DNA of 64,000 nucleotides from Pleomorphomonas sp. JP5 (GCF_023721815.1 NZ_JAMDLI010000006.1:268773-332772), one strand, 5' to 3'; counted from the stretch's first letter, positions 53,992 through 62,501 are shown. Notes: generated by a model not told the origin, from the letters alone. Numbers and translations are program-made.

Positions 53992-54106
53992 ATTTCCCGA
54001 TCGGGAAATTTTCACGATCGCCCAGTGCTCATTCAAGCAAATTTCCCGCTCGGGAATATTCACTGGACAGGCGCCAGGATTCTGGGCTATTTTCCCGCTC
54101 GGGAAA
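53992..54106. promoter_or_regulatory. Three HipB operators
   Basis: Palindromes ATTTCCCGATCGGGAAAT (53992-54009), ATTTCCCGCTCGGGAAT (54041-54057) and TTTCCCGCTCGGGAAA (54091-54106) precede the HipB ATG at 54111. Centres are about 49 bases apart each time. The last overlaps the ribosome-binding region, so a bound repressor would block expression directly. Confidence 0.85.
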
Positions 54107-54110
54107 GAAC

Positions 54111-54341
54111 ATGTCCAAACGCGTCCTCAGCTCTGCCGAGATCGGCGACATCGTCCGCGCAACCCGCAAGGCGCAAGACTTGCGGCAGGACGAGCTTGCG
54201 GGCGCCTCCGGCGTCGGGCTGCGGTTCATCGTCGATCTTGAGGCCGGCAAGCCGACGGCGCAGATCGGCAAGGTGCTTCAGGTGTTGCAAGCGCTTGGCT
54301 GCGCGGTGGACATCCAGCCGCCTGGCGAGTGTGCACGATGA
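54111..54341 (+). CDS. hipB: HipB-like XRE antitoxin
   Basis: A 76-residue helix-turn-helix protein (IGDIVRATRKAQDLRQDELA, then VDLEAGKPTAQIGKVLQVLQ). The ATG at 54111 is chosen because it starts the domain and follows the operators; the frame is open upstream but would run through them. Its stop overlaps the HipA start (ATGA). It would repress the operon and neutralise the kinase. Confidence 0.9.
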   Translation: MSKRVLSSAEIGDIVRATRKAQDLRQDELAGASGVGLRFIVDLEAGKPTAQIGKVLQVLQALGCAVDIQPPGECAR

Positions 54342-55603
54342 CGGACAAGCGCCTCATTGTCTGGTGGGACGGGCAGGTCGTCGGCCAACTCACGCAGGAT
54401 CGGCATGGCGACATCGCCTTTGCCTATGCCCCTTCGTGGCTGGAAGGCGTCGAGCCGCGCCCGCTGTCCGCGTCGCTGCCCTTGCGCGCAGATCCGTTCG
54501 GTCGGCGGGAATGCCGCCCCTTCTTCGGCGGTCTGCTGCCGGAAGAGGGGCAGCGCACCGCCGCCGCGCAAGCGCTGGGAGTTTCGCCCGCCAATGACTT
54601 CGCGTTGCTCGATCGCCTGGGCGGCGATGTTGCCGGCGCACTACAGCTTCTGCCGCCCGGCGAGGCGCCCTCCGAGCCGGACATTTCGGCCAGTCGGCAG
54701 CCCGAGCCACTCGACGAGGCGGGCATTCTCCGCGTTCTGGACGCCCTGCCGGTGCGCCCGCTCCTGGCCGGTCAGGAGGGGCTTCGCCTGTCTCTGGCCG
54801 GTGCGCAGTCCAAGGTGCCCGTCGTTCTGGTCAATGGGCAAGTCGCTCTGCCTTTGCCCGGCCAGCCCACCACGCACATTCTGAAGCCGCCGATCGCGCG
54901 CTTTCCGGGAACGGCCGAGAACGAAGCCTTCGTGATGCGACTGGCGGCCGCCGTGGGGCTGGATGTCGCGCCGGTCGAACTCAGATCCGCAGAGCGCCGC
55001 CCGTTCCTCCTGGTCGGGCGATATGACCGCCGTCGCGACACGAACGGCATCGTACGCCGCCTTCATCAGGAGGACTTCTGTCAAGCGCTCGGCGTGCCGC
55101 CGGAAACCAAATACGCCAGCGAAGGCGGCCCCACGTTCAAGGACTGTTTCGATCTCGTCCGGCGCGTCTCGTCAAGGCCCGCCGTCGACGTGCTCAAGCT
55201 GCTGGATGCCGCCATCTTCAACCTGATCGCCGGCAATGCCGACGCGCACGGAAAGAACGTCTCGATCCTCTATGGCGAGGAGGGGCCGAGGCTGGCCCCG
55301 CTCTACGATCTCCTGTCGACGATCGCCTATCCCGAGCTTGCCCCCAACATGGCCATGCGGTTCGGCAAGAGGGCGACGCTTCAGAACATGGATGCCGATG
55401 GCTGGAAGGCCTTTGCCAGAGAGGCCGGCGTGGGTTGGCCGCTGGTGCGGCGCCGGGTCGGCGAGCTCGGCGCGGAAATCATCGCTCGCGCCGAAAGCGT
55501 CGCTGAAGACCTGAACTGTCCCAACCCCGAAGACAATCGCCTCGATGCGCTCATCCGACTTGTCGCGGATCGAGGAGACACTGCGCAAAGAAGCCTTGGG
55601 TAG
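54338..55603 (+). CDS. hipA: HipA-like serine/threonine kinase toxin
   Basis: A 421-residue kinase. It has an N-terminal Couple_hipA domain (about 5-105), the nucleotide-binding loop LSLAGAQSKVPV near 150, and the catalytic core GNADAHGKNVSILY followed by LYDLLST. HipA toxins phosphorylate an aminoacyl-tRNA synthetase and cause persistence. All motifs are intact. The target of this copy is unknown. Confidence 0.92.
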   Translation: MTDKRLIVWWDGQVVGQLTQDRHGDIAFAYAPSWLEGVEPRPLSASLPLRADPFGRRECRPFFGGLLPEEGQRTAAAQALGVSPANDFALLDRLGGDVAGALQLLPPGEAPSEPDISASRQPEPLDEAGILRVLDALPVRPLLAGQEGLRLSLAGAQSKVPVVLVNGQVALPLPGQPTTHILKPPIARFPGTAENEAFVMRLAAAVGLDVAPVELRSAERRPFLLVGRYDRRRDTNGIVRRLHQEDFCQALGVPPETKYASEGGPTFKDCFDLVRRVSSRPAVDVLKLLDAAIFNLIAGNADAHGKNVSILYGEEGPRLAPLYDLLSTIAYPELAPNMAMRFGKRATLQNMDADGWKAFAREAGVGWPLVRRRVGELGAEIIARAESVAEDLNCPNPEDNRLDALIRLVADRGDTAQRSLG

Positions 55604-55648
55604 CGACCCCGCGAAACACCATGCCGCGTCGCCATCCACCCAAGCCAC

Positions 55649-56170
55649 TCACCACCACCTGCGGATGCCGCAAGGCTCCAGCCATTCACGCGGAAACGCC
55701 CCGAGGTTGACCACGGTCGTCGGCGACAGTTCGTAGAAGGCCATCTCGCGGTAGCTCCACGCATAGGGCTTGCAGTCCTTCATGGCGGCGGCGTGGACGA
55801 AGAACTGGAAGTCGGCCGGGGCGTTTTGAAGGGAGCTGACGAACCAGCTGGCAACGTAGCTGTCCGGCTTGAACCGCGCCACCTCCACCGCCCGCAAGGC
55901 CGTCGCATAACCGCCGACCAGCCCCGCCGACAGCAGCATCCAGAAGGCGACGAACATCGGCAGCGCAAAGCGTTGCGTCGCGAGACGGCGCCCGGCGGCA
56001 CGGCTGGCGACGACGGCGATAGCGGCAGCGGCGGCGACCAACAAAATCCAGCCCGGCGCTCCCAGATGGTCGCGATAGAGCGTCAGGAGCGCAATCGGCA
56101 TCAACGGCCCGCCGCAGAGCAACACCGACAGGAAAAGGTAGGTCAGCACCGTCAGGCCGAAGCTCTTCAT
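55649..56170 (-). CDS. Hypothetical inner-membrane protein
   Basis: A 173-residue protein with three membrane helices (about 8-33, 38-56 and 68-92) and a C-terminal extracytoplasmic part of about 80 residues with two cysteines (MKDCKPYAW, LEPCGIRRWW) that could form a disulphide. It is convergent with HipA. No family was recognised. Confidence 0.65.
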   Translation of the reverse strand: MKSFGLTVLTYLFLSVLLCGGPLMPIALLTLYRDHLGAPGWILLVAAAAAIAVVASRAAGRRLATQRFALPMFVAFWMLLSAGLVGGYATALRAVEVARFKPDSYVASWFVSSLQNAPADFQFFVHAAAMKDCKPYAWSYREMAFYELSPTTVVNLGAFPREWLEPCGIRRWW

Positions 56171-56365
56171 TTGCCGCCCTCTTGATGCCCGCCATCGGGA
56201 TCGCGGTTCGGATTGTCAACCTCCAGTAGCACTCCCGGGCGCGGAATGCACCGACAAGCGTCCCCCCAAAACAGCAACATCGTCCAATCCGCCGCCGCCC
56301 GCCCCTGCCATCCTCCCCGCATCAACCGCGAGGCGCCCACGCCTCCGAACGCGAAAGGCCGGATC

Positions 56366-56740
56366 ATGAAGACGCTTCTGGAAACAATGGCCGAGGGCAA
56401 CCGCGCCGCGCCCGGCGCTGCCGGCGAGGGGTGGACGGCGCATCCGTCGTTTCCCGGCGTCGAGCTGAAGCCGCTTGTCCGGGGCGCGGCCACCGGCGGC
56501 GCCTTCTCGACGCTGATGGTGCGCATCGCCCCCGGTGGCGCCATGCTGCCGCACAAGCACGACAGCGAGGTCGAGCAGCATTTCGTCGTCGCCGGCCGGG
56601 GCGTCGCCGATCTCGCCGGGCGAGCCGTCGACTACGCCGAGGGGGCCTTGATGATCATCCCGCCCGCCACCCTACACTCGATCCGGGCCGGCGAGGCTGG
56701 TATGACGCTGATGGCGCTGTTCGCGCCGGCGATCAACTGA
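56366..56740 (+). CDS. Cupin-domain protein
   Basis: A 124-residue single cupin. Motif 1 includes HKHDSEVEQHFVVAGRG and motif 2 IIPPATLHSI, so metal ligands His/His/Glu/His are present. It resembles anti-sigma ChrR-like or small dioxygenase cupins. An AraC regulator follows 21 bases downstream, so the two are probably co-expressed. Confidence 0.85.
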   Translation: MKTLLETMAEGNRAAPGAAGEGWTAHPSFPGVELKPLVRGAATGGAFSTLMVRIAPGGAMLPHKHDSEVEQHFVVAGRGVADLAGRAVDYAEGALMIIPPATLHSIRAGEAGMTLMALFAPAIN

Positions 56741-56761
56741 CGACATCAACTGAGGACAGCC

Positions 56762-57514
56762 GTGGCGGGCGAGGTTCATCACGGGCGCGACGGCACCGGC
56801 GCGGTCGAGACGGTGCGGGTGGACGGCGCCGTCGCCGAAACGCCGATGCACGCCCACCTGTCGCTGATCCTCGGCCTCGTCGATGCCGGCACGCGCCACA
56901 TCGTCCTCCCCGACGGTCCACATCGCCTCGAACCCGGCGATGGCTTCGTCATCCCGCCCGACACGGCGCACGCCTTCGCCGCCAGCGCCGAGGGCAGTCA
57001 TCGCGTCGTCGCCCTTTCGCCGGGCAACCTGCCGCCCTGGCGGGCCGCCATCATCCGGGACTCCAGCTGGCGCACCGCCTTCGACGCCCTGTTCGATGCG
57101 GCGGAATCAGGCCGCCCCAACGCGACGGATCTCGTCCCCGCCCTCCTCATGGAAACCGATCGCCTCGCTCCACGCACAGCCCAGCCCGGCCCGATGCCCC
57201 GGCCGCTGCGCGCCGCCCGGCGTCTTGCCGGCGAACGGCTCGACGAGGATGTCGACCTCCGGGCGCTTGGCCGCCTTGCCGGCCTGTCGCCCTTCCACCT
57301 GCACCGGCTCTATCGCCGCGCCTACGGCCTGACGCCGGCCGAACACCGGCTGGAAGCCCGCCTGCGCCTCGCCCGGCGGCTGATCCTCTCCGGCGTCGCC
57401 ATCGCCGAGGCAGCGGCCACCGCCGGCTTCGCCGACCAAAGCCACCTCACCCGCGCCTTCCGCAAACTGATGGGCACCTCGCCCGGCCGCTGGGCGCGTG
57501 AGATGCGGCGGTGA
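56762..57514 (+). CDS. AraC-family regulator with cupin N-terminus
   Basis: A 250-residue regulator. An N-terminal cupin-like ligand domain (about 1-85; ETPMHAHLSLILGLVDAG, DGFVIPPDTAHAF) is followed by two helix-turn-helices (about 160-250; LGRLAGLSPFHLHRLYRRAY and AAATAGFADQSHLTRAFRKL). The start is GTG with GAGGA upstream. It may regulate the cupin gene or an unlinked target. Confidence 0.9.
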   Translation: MAGEVHHGRDGTGAVETVRVDGAVAETPMHAHLSLILGLVDAGTRHIVLPDGPHRLEPGDGFVIPPDTAHAFAASAEGSHRVVALSPGNLPPWRAAIIRDSSWRTAFDALFDAAESGRPNATDLVPALLMETDRLAPRTAQPGPMPRPLRAARRLAGERLDEDVDLRALGRLAGLSPFHLHRLYRRAYGLTPAEHRLEARLRLARRLILSGVAIAEAAATAGFADQSHLTRAFRKLMGTSPGRWAREMRR

Positions 57515-57579
57515 GGGGGGAGCGACGCCGATATCACGCGTCCCTGTTCATAGAGCCTGATAGAACCCGCCGAGATTTC

Positions 57580-57731
57580 TCGTCCTGAGGTCCTGGCCTT
57601 CGCCAGGATGACAGGAGAGGGATAGGGGCGGGAGCTTCGCTGGAGCTCGGGCAGCGGTGAGGGTGCCGCTTATCTCCCTGTTTCATATCAATTAACTGTC
57701 ATCCTGGCGAAGGCCAGGACCTCAGGCAGAA
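57580..57731. repeat. Inverted pair of hairpin repeats
   Basis: GTCCTGAGGTCCTGGCCTTC then GCCAGGATGACAG (57580-57614) and its inverse CTGTCATCCTGGCG then GGCCAGGACCTCAGGC (57696-57731). Conserved flanks GATATCACGCG and CCTGTTCAT lie outside. There is no gene in 57515-57794. Confidence 0.85.
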
Positions 57732-57794
57732 AGAGGCATCGAAGCCGATATCAGGCTCCCTTGTTCAAGGAGACTGATAGAGTCCTCTGCGACG

Positions 57795-57995
57795 TCAGGC
57801 AGAATGGGGCAAATGGCAAGTATCGGTCGCCACCTCTCCCGCTCGGCGAAGGTGCTGCCCAAAGCGCCCGAGCGGCAGGCCGTTCTCTTCCACCCAGCGG
57901 TTTGAGCTGGCGATGGCATCGGCGTTATCGCGCCGCCATTGCTCGGCGGCGAGCGACAGACCGGTTGCCTTGCGATGGGGGTGTCGAGCGGACAT
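57795..57995 (-). pseudogene. CcdA-like antitoxin remnant
   Basis: A 66-residue frame. KATGLSL resembles the start of CcdA antitoxins, and EQWRRDNADAIASSNRWVEE then NGLPLGRF is the CcdA C-terminal toxin-binding tail. The roughly 35 residues of the ribbon-helix-helix core expected between them are missing, and the C-terminus runs past the normal end. No CcdB-like gene lies downstream. An in-frame internal deletion of a former CcdAB module is the simplest reading. Confidence 0.6.
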
Positions 57996-58056
57996 CGAAG
58001 ACCTTCAAAGGATCATCCGTAGCCAATATGCGCACAGGAGCGCCCCCCGCGCAAAC

Positions 58057-58140
58057 CTACTTCCCCTGTTCGTCGATGATCCGGCCGACGACCGGCGCGG
58101 CGACCAGCGCCACGGCGGTCCAGAGGATGGCGATCTTCAT
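58057..58140 (-). CDS. Possible very small membrane peptide
   Basis: A 27-residue frame: a hydrophobic helix (MKIAILWTAVALVAAPVVG) followed by a charged tail (RIIDEQGK). The frame continues upstream without coding character. There is no convincing ribosome-binding site. It is listed because the pattern is typical of genuine small membrane proteins, but evidence is thin. Confidence 0.3.
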   Translation of the reverse strand: MKIAILWTAVALVAAPVVGRIIDEQGK

Positions 58141-58295
58141 GGCCCGGCAGAGGGGCCCGTTCCGGCGGGAGCAACACAGCATGTCGTCTCTGGCGGCAGC
58201 GCCGCCCTTCTGCAAGCCACGCCGGGCAGGACGTCCGGCGCTGACCGGACAACGGCCGGCGCGCCACCCGGTTCCGAGCGGCGCGCCGTCACTTT

Positions 58296-59198
58296 TCACT
58301 CCGGCAGCTTGAAGCCCGGCACCAGGATCACCTTCAGAAGCTCCGTCGGCGTCGCCTTGGCGTCCTCGGCGGCGGCCTTCAGCCGGTCGCCGGGCGCTGC
58401 GTCGATGCCGGCCGCCTTGAGGCGCGCCATCACCTCGTCGGTGGGAAGCGCCAGCTCGGTCGCCACCTGCTCGATCGTCTTGGCGCCGAAGCCCGCGCCC
58501 TCGAAGCGCTGGTCGACCAGCTCGGGCGTCCAGGCGGCGCTGGCGTCGATGGGCGCCGGCACCACCGACGGCACGCGCTTGATCACCTCAACCCAGATCT
58601 CGGCCGGGCTGACGCCATTGCGGTCGGCCACGCGCCGCAGCGTGTCGGCCGTCGTCTCCACCGTGTAGCCGGCCTCGCGGATAGCGCCGACGATGGCGCC
58701 CACCGGCGTCGCCGTGCGCAGCGCCATGGTGTCCAGCGTGACCTCCTCGGCGTGGCCGAACGGCGGCTCCATGCTGGCGTCCACCGACCAAGACGCCTTG
58801 ATGGCAGTGCTCAGGTCGAGCACCCAGGTGAAGGGCGGCACGCCCCACAGCGTTCCCGCCACCAGCAGCGCCAGGAAGGCGGTCGCCACCGGCGCCTCGG
58901 GCCGGATCGACACCTTCTGCTGGAAGCGGTGGCGCAGGTAGGCCACGAACTGCCGCCAGTTGAACCACAGGTGGATGAAGCCGGCGATCAGGAACAACAG
59001 GCTGGAGGTGACGTGGATCGCCCCCCACTCTTCCTTGGTCAGCCCGCCCAGAGACCAGTCGACCCAGTAGGCGAGCCGCCCCTCGGGCGTTGCGAACAGC
59101 ATCAAGCCGGTGACGCCCATGATCAGGAAGCCGCCGGTCGTCATCATCGAAGTCATGGCCCGCCAGCTGAACTGCCGGCCGTTCGTCATCTCGCTCAT
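58296..59198 (-). CDS. DUF4405 membrane protein with C-terminal repeats
   Basis: A 300-residue protein. Four membrane helices in the first 140 residues carry the DUF4405 cytochrome-b-like pattern, including EEWGAIHVTSSLLFLIAGFI and HLWFNWRQF with histidines that could bind haem. The soluble C-terminal part has two similar helical repeats (about 190-230, VETTADTLRRVADRNGVSPA; and about 235-290, IEQVATELALPTDEVMARLK). GGAGG five bases upstream favours the ATG at 59198. Probably a redox-linked membrane protein; its partner is unknown. Confidence 0.8.
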   Translation of the reverse strand: MSEMTNGRQFSWRAMTSMMTTGGFLIMGVTGLMLFATPEGRLAYWVDWSLGGLTKEEWGAIHVTSSLLFLIAGFIHLWFNWRQFVAYLRHRFQQKVSIRPEAPVATAFLALLVAGTLWGVPPFTWVLDLSTAIKASWSVDASMEPPFGHAEEVTLDTMALRTATPVGAIVGAIREAGYTVETTADTLRRVADRNGVSPAEIWVEVIKRVPSVVPAPIDASAAWTPELVDQRFEGAGFGAKTIEQVATELALPTDEVMARLKAAGIDAAPGDRLKAAAEDAKATPTELLKVILVPGFKLPE

Positions 59199-59461
59199 CA
59201 TCGCCTCCAACCCCATGCCAAGCGCCGCGCAAGTCCGGAGGCGAAAACGCGTTCCACGCTCGCTGGAGTTGCCCTGGCAACGGCATGTTTACCCATACCA
59301 TTATTTTGGCAATCGCGAATATACCGATGTTTTGTAACGGGCCGTCGCGCCAAACGGTCGGGCGATACGCCTCGTTACAAGTGTGACACTTCCGCGTCGG
59401 GGCTTCCGTTCGCCCGGTTTCCTCCGATAAAGTCGCCGCCCAGCCGACAGGAGCCCCAGCC

Positions 59462-60184
59462 ATGCGCATTCACATCGTCGTCCACGAAGCCTTCGAGGCG
59501 CCCGGCGCCTATGAAACCTGGGCGGCGGGCCGCGGCCACAGCGTGGCCTACTCCCGCGTCTATCTCGGCGAGCCGCTACCAACCTCCGTCGACGGCTTCG
59601 ACATGCTGGCGGTGATGGGCGGCCCGCAGTCGCCCGCCACCACGGTCGAGGAATGCCCCCATTTCGACAGCCCGGCCGAGCAGGCGCTGATCGCCCGGGC
59701 GATCGCCGCCGGCAAGGTCGTCGTCGGCGTCTGCCTCGGCTCGCAGCTGATGGGCGAGGCGCTTGGCGCGCCCTGCGAACGCAGCCCGGAAACGGAAATC
59801 GGCAAGTTCCCCATCACGCTGACGCCGGCCGGCCGCGCCCACGACCTCTTCGCCCACTTCGGCCCCACGCTTGAGGTCGGCCACTGGCACTCCGACATGC
59901 CCGGCCTGACGCCCGACGCCGTGGTGATCGCCACTAGCGAGGGTTGCCCTCGCCAGATCGTCGCCTACGGCCCGCTCGCCTACGGCTTCCAGTGCCACAT
60001 GGAATTCACCCCCGAGGTGATCGACCTCCTCATCGCCGCCTCCGAAGCCGACCTCGCCGCCCGCAAGACCAACCGCTTCGTCCAGCAACCCGCCGCCCTG
60101 CGCGCCAACGACTACACCGCCATGAACGAGATGCTGTTCACCTTCCTCGACAAGCTGGTGGCGGCGTACCGGGCGCGGCAGTAG
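59462..60184 (+). CDS. Class I glutamine amidotransferase
   Basis: A 240-residue GATase1 protein. Catalytic Cys lies in GVCLGSQLMGEALG; His and Glu in FQCHMEFTPEVID. The opening (MRIHIVVHEAFEAPGAYETW) matches the GMP-synthase-like stand-alone amidotransferases of COG0518. The acceptor substrate is not known. The upstream 260 bases contain no gene but an AT-rich stretch near 59290-59340. Confidence 0.92.
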   Translation: MRIHIVVHEAFEAPGAYETWAAGRGHSVAYSRVYLGEPLPTSVDGFDMLAVMGGPQSPATTVEECPHFDSPAEQALIARAIAAGKVVVGVCLGSQLMGEALGAPCERSPETEIGKFPITLTPAGRAHDLFAHFGPTLEVGHWHSDMPGLTPDAVVIATSEGCPRQIVAYGPLAYGFQCHMEFTPEVIDLLIAASEADLAARKTNRFVQQPAALRANDYTAMNEMLFTFLDKLVAAYRARQ

Positions 60185-60261
60185 GGGACACCTCCATCGC
60201 GGCACCCGCTTCGCTCGGCGAGCTTGCAAGCGGCCCATCCAACTGAAACATAAATATAAAT

Positions 60262-60540
60262 CGTCATCCTGCGCGTAGGCGCAGGACCTCAGGCAGGAAG
60301 GGGCGCAACGCCGATATCGCGCTCCCTGTTCATGGAGCCCGATACGAACCGCCGCGATTTCTCGTCCTGAGGTCCTGCGCCTACGCGCAGGATGACAATT
60401 CATTGATATAAAACAATGGGATGCGCCCTGCTTCCGCCGCATCTCCGCCATCCGGCAGAGGCTCCCGCCCCTATCCCCCTCCCGTCATCCTGGCGCAGGC
60501 CACTTGCATTCGCGGGCGAATGCAAGGTGGACCTCAGGCC
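60262..60540. repeat. Three hairpin repeats, one carrying an extra stem
   Basis: Copies at 60262-60300 and, inverted, 60363-60398 share the stem CCTGCGC/GCGCAGG. A third copy (60482-60540) has its loop replaced by a long hairpin, CCACTTGCATTCGC/GCGAATGCAAGGTGG. There is no gene in 60185-60783. Confidence 0.85.
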
Positions 60541-60587
60541 GAAAGGGGCTCCGAAGCCCATATCACCCTCCCATCCAGCTCGCTCCC

Positions 60588-60784
60588 AAAGCCGGCCTCA
60601 AAATTCGCTGGGGTGAGGCATCCCTGGGCATCCGCTTGGCCCGAAAAGTCTGCAACTTTTTCGGGCGGATGCCCTTGGCGACGGGTTCGAGAACCGGAGC
60701 GGAGCGAACTTAAGGTTCGTGAGCACCGGAAGCGCAGAGCCCTAAGCCAGCTTCCCGCCCCAGTAGAATTTTCAGGCCGGCTTT
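60588..60784. repeat. Nested palindromic repeat, copy C
   Basis: Outer arms AAAGCCGGCCT and AGGCCGGCTTT continue inward as AAAATTC/GAATTTT and CGCTGGGG/CCCCAG. They enclose the GGGCATCCGC module (60626-60673) and the GAGAACCGGAGCGGAGC module with GAAC/GTTC. The right arm ends at the stop codon of the NifX-like gene. Confidence 0.9.
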
Positions 60785-61170
60785 CAGTGGTGGCAGTCTT
60801 CGCCCTCCGCATGATGCGCGCAGGTGTGGTCGTCGCTGAAGGCGGGGAGTTGCTGGCTGAGGAAGGCGTCGACCACCTCGCCCACCTTGCGGTGCTCGCC
60901 GGCGTAGAACGGCTGGATGCCCGAGGCGAGGAAACCCGACAGCGGCCGCGCGCCCATGCCATAGGCGACGATGGCCGTCACGCCGCGCTCGGCGAGCTGG
61001 CGCACCGGCGCCAGGCAGTTGTCGTGCGGCAGGGCCGGCAGCACGGCGGTTTCCACCACCGAGCCGTTGTCGATGCGGAACAGCGAGAAGGCGTCGCAGT
61101 GGCCGAAGTGGCCGGAAATGTCGGCGTCGAAGCCGCCGGGAGCGTCGGAGGGAACGGCAAGCAGGGTCAT
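60784..61170 (-). CDS. NifX/NifB-like dinitrogenase cofactor family protein (COG1433)
   Basis: A 128-residue protein (DADISGHFGHCDAFSLFRID; LAERGVTAIVAYGMGARPL). The family binds iron-sulphur or iron-molybdenum clusters; many members lie outside nitrogen-fixation regions. A His/Cys/Asp-rich tail (DDHTCAHHAEGEDCHH) could bind metal. It overlaps the DUF134 gene, a pairing seen in other genomes. No nif genes are nearby. Confidence 0.88.
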   Translation of the reverse strand: MTLLAVPSDAPGGFDADISGHFGHCDAFSLFRIDNGSVVETAVLPALPHDNCLAPVRQLAERGVTAIVAYGMGARPLSGFLASGIQPFYAGEHRKVGEVVDAFLSQQLPAFSDDHTCAHHAEGEDCHH

Positions 61171-61544
61171 GATCGGTCTTCGTCCTTCAGGTTCAAAGGC
61201 GTATCTCCCGCAACGAAGCTGCCCTTCGGCCTGTGCCCGCAGCCGCCATCCTTGGACCGCGTCACGGCGCCGCCCTCGATGCGCAACGCCAGCCCACGCG
61301 TGATGGCGGTGGCCGTCACCCGCCGCGCCTCACCGAGGATGCGCGACAGCGTCGACCGCGACACGTTCATCCTGAGAGCCGCCTCCTGCTGGTCCAGCCC
61401 CTCGACATCGACGAGGCGCAGCGCCTCGTGTCCGTCCAGCGTCAGCACGATCTCGCTGAGCGAGACCATCGGAATGCCCTGTGGCTTGAAATAGCTGGCG
61501 GGCAAGTCGTCGCTGACGGTGCGGGGCTTCTGCGGTCTCGCCAT
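61167..61544 (-). CDS. DUF134 helix-turn-helix protein (COG1342)
   Basis: A 125-residue predicted DNA-binding protein. The opening MARPQKPRTV and the helix-turn-helix (DQQEAALRMNVSRSTLSRIL) define DUF134. GGAG precedes the ATG at 61544. It overlaps the NifX-like gene by 4 bases, so the two are one operon and probably one iron-sulphur-related function. Confidence 0.88.
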   Translation of the reverse strand: MARPQKPRTVSDDLPASYFKPQGIPMVSLSEIVLTLDGHEALRLVDVEGLDQQEAALRMNVSRSTLSRILGEARRVTATAITRGLALRIEGGAVTRSKDGGCGHRPKGSFVAGDTPLNLKDEDRS

Positions 61545-61793
61545 CCGGACTCCGTTTTGGGAATACACCCATAATATGCGCCACCGATCCCCGGCGCGAC
61601 AGTCGGTTATGCACGTATACTCACAAGATGGGAAACGGGAAAGCCGCCCGTCGGGGCCGATACGCGTTCCGCTTGATCCGGACTCATCCGGCTCAAGCGG
61701 GTCTCGGCCTGACCGGCCGGCGCCCGGTCGGGCGCTTCCGCCTCCGTCAGCTTCCGACCCGAAAGGTCAAAACCCGACGGAAGCGGTGTGAGG

Positions 61794-62501
61794 CTACGGC
61801 CCGTCGCTCGGCGCCAGCGTGAAGTAGTCGCCGGACCGCAGTTCGGCGGTGCCGTCCTCGTAGCGGAGATAGGCATAGCCGTGATCGTCGATCTGCCGCC
61901 CGGCGTAGAGCTGCATGAATGCCACCTTCTTGCCGGTCTGCCGGCAAACCATGCCGTTGGCCGTGATCTCCGCCATCATCGCCCTGGAGCGGTCGACCCG
62001 CTTTTCCAGCGCCTGCTTGCGCTTGGCCTGCATCGACGGCAGCTCCGCCTCGTTCTCGCCGGCCTGTTGCTCGATAAGCGCGGCATGCTGCGCCTTGAGC
62101 GCGTCGACCAGCGAGCGGAGATAGTCCTTCTTGTCCGTCGGCGTGAGGAACTGGTCGGCCAGCACGTCCTCATAGTCTTCCGACAGCTCTGCCACCTCGT
62201 CGGCCGCCTGCCTGACGTCGCCGTCGATCTCCTTGAGGTGGTTCCACCAGGTCCGCTCGGGGCGGACGGGGATGGGTGCCGGCGTTGCGTCGAGGTTGAT
62301 CTCCCAGGCCGCGCGGGGGAGCGGCTTCGGCGCCGCCGCCTTGCCAAGGATCATCAGCAAGATGAGCCCCAGCCCCGCTGTGAAGAAGCAGACCACGCCC
62401 CATATCCAGGGATTGCGATTGGTCAGGGTCGCAATGTAACCGCCGACGAAGCCCGTCAGGCAGGCCGCGAAAAGCCACCGCCAGATCTCGTAATCGTACA
62501 T
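61794..62501 (-). CDS. Hypothetical membrane-anchored coiled-coil protein
   Basis: A 235-residue protein with two N-terminal membrane helices (about 8-26 and 31-51), a proline-rich linker, a long charged helical region (about 80-190) and a small C-terminal beta domain (AFMQLYAGRQIDDHGYAYLR). GGAGG lies upstream of the ATG at 62501. No family was recognised. The 61545-61793 and 62502-62814 stretches show no other gene. Confidence 0.65.
   Translation of the reverse strand: MYDYEIWRWLFAACLTGFVGGYIATLTNRNPWIWGVVCFFTAGLGLILLMILGKAAAPKPLPRAAWEINLDATPAPIPVRPERTWWNHLKEIDGDVRQAADEVAELSEDYEDVLADQFLTPTDKKDYLRSLVDALKAQHAALIEQQAGENEAELPSMQAKRKQALEKRVDRSRAMMAEITANGMVCRQTGKKVAFMQLYAGRQIDDHGYAYLRYEDGTAELRSGDYFTLAPSDGP

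Noticed and set aside
60784..61170. Nitrogen fixation locus.
   Set aside because: The NifX-like family is widespread outside nif clusters and no other nif gene is present in the window.
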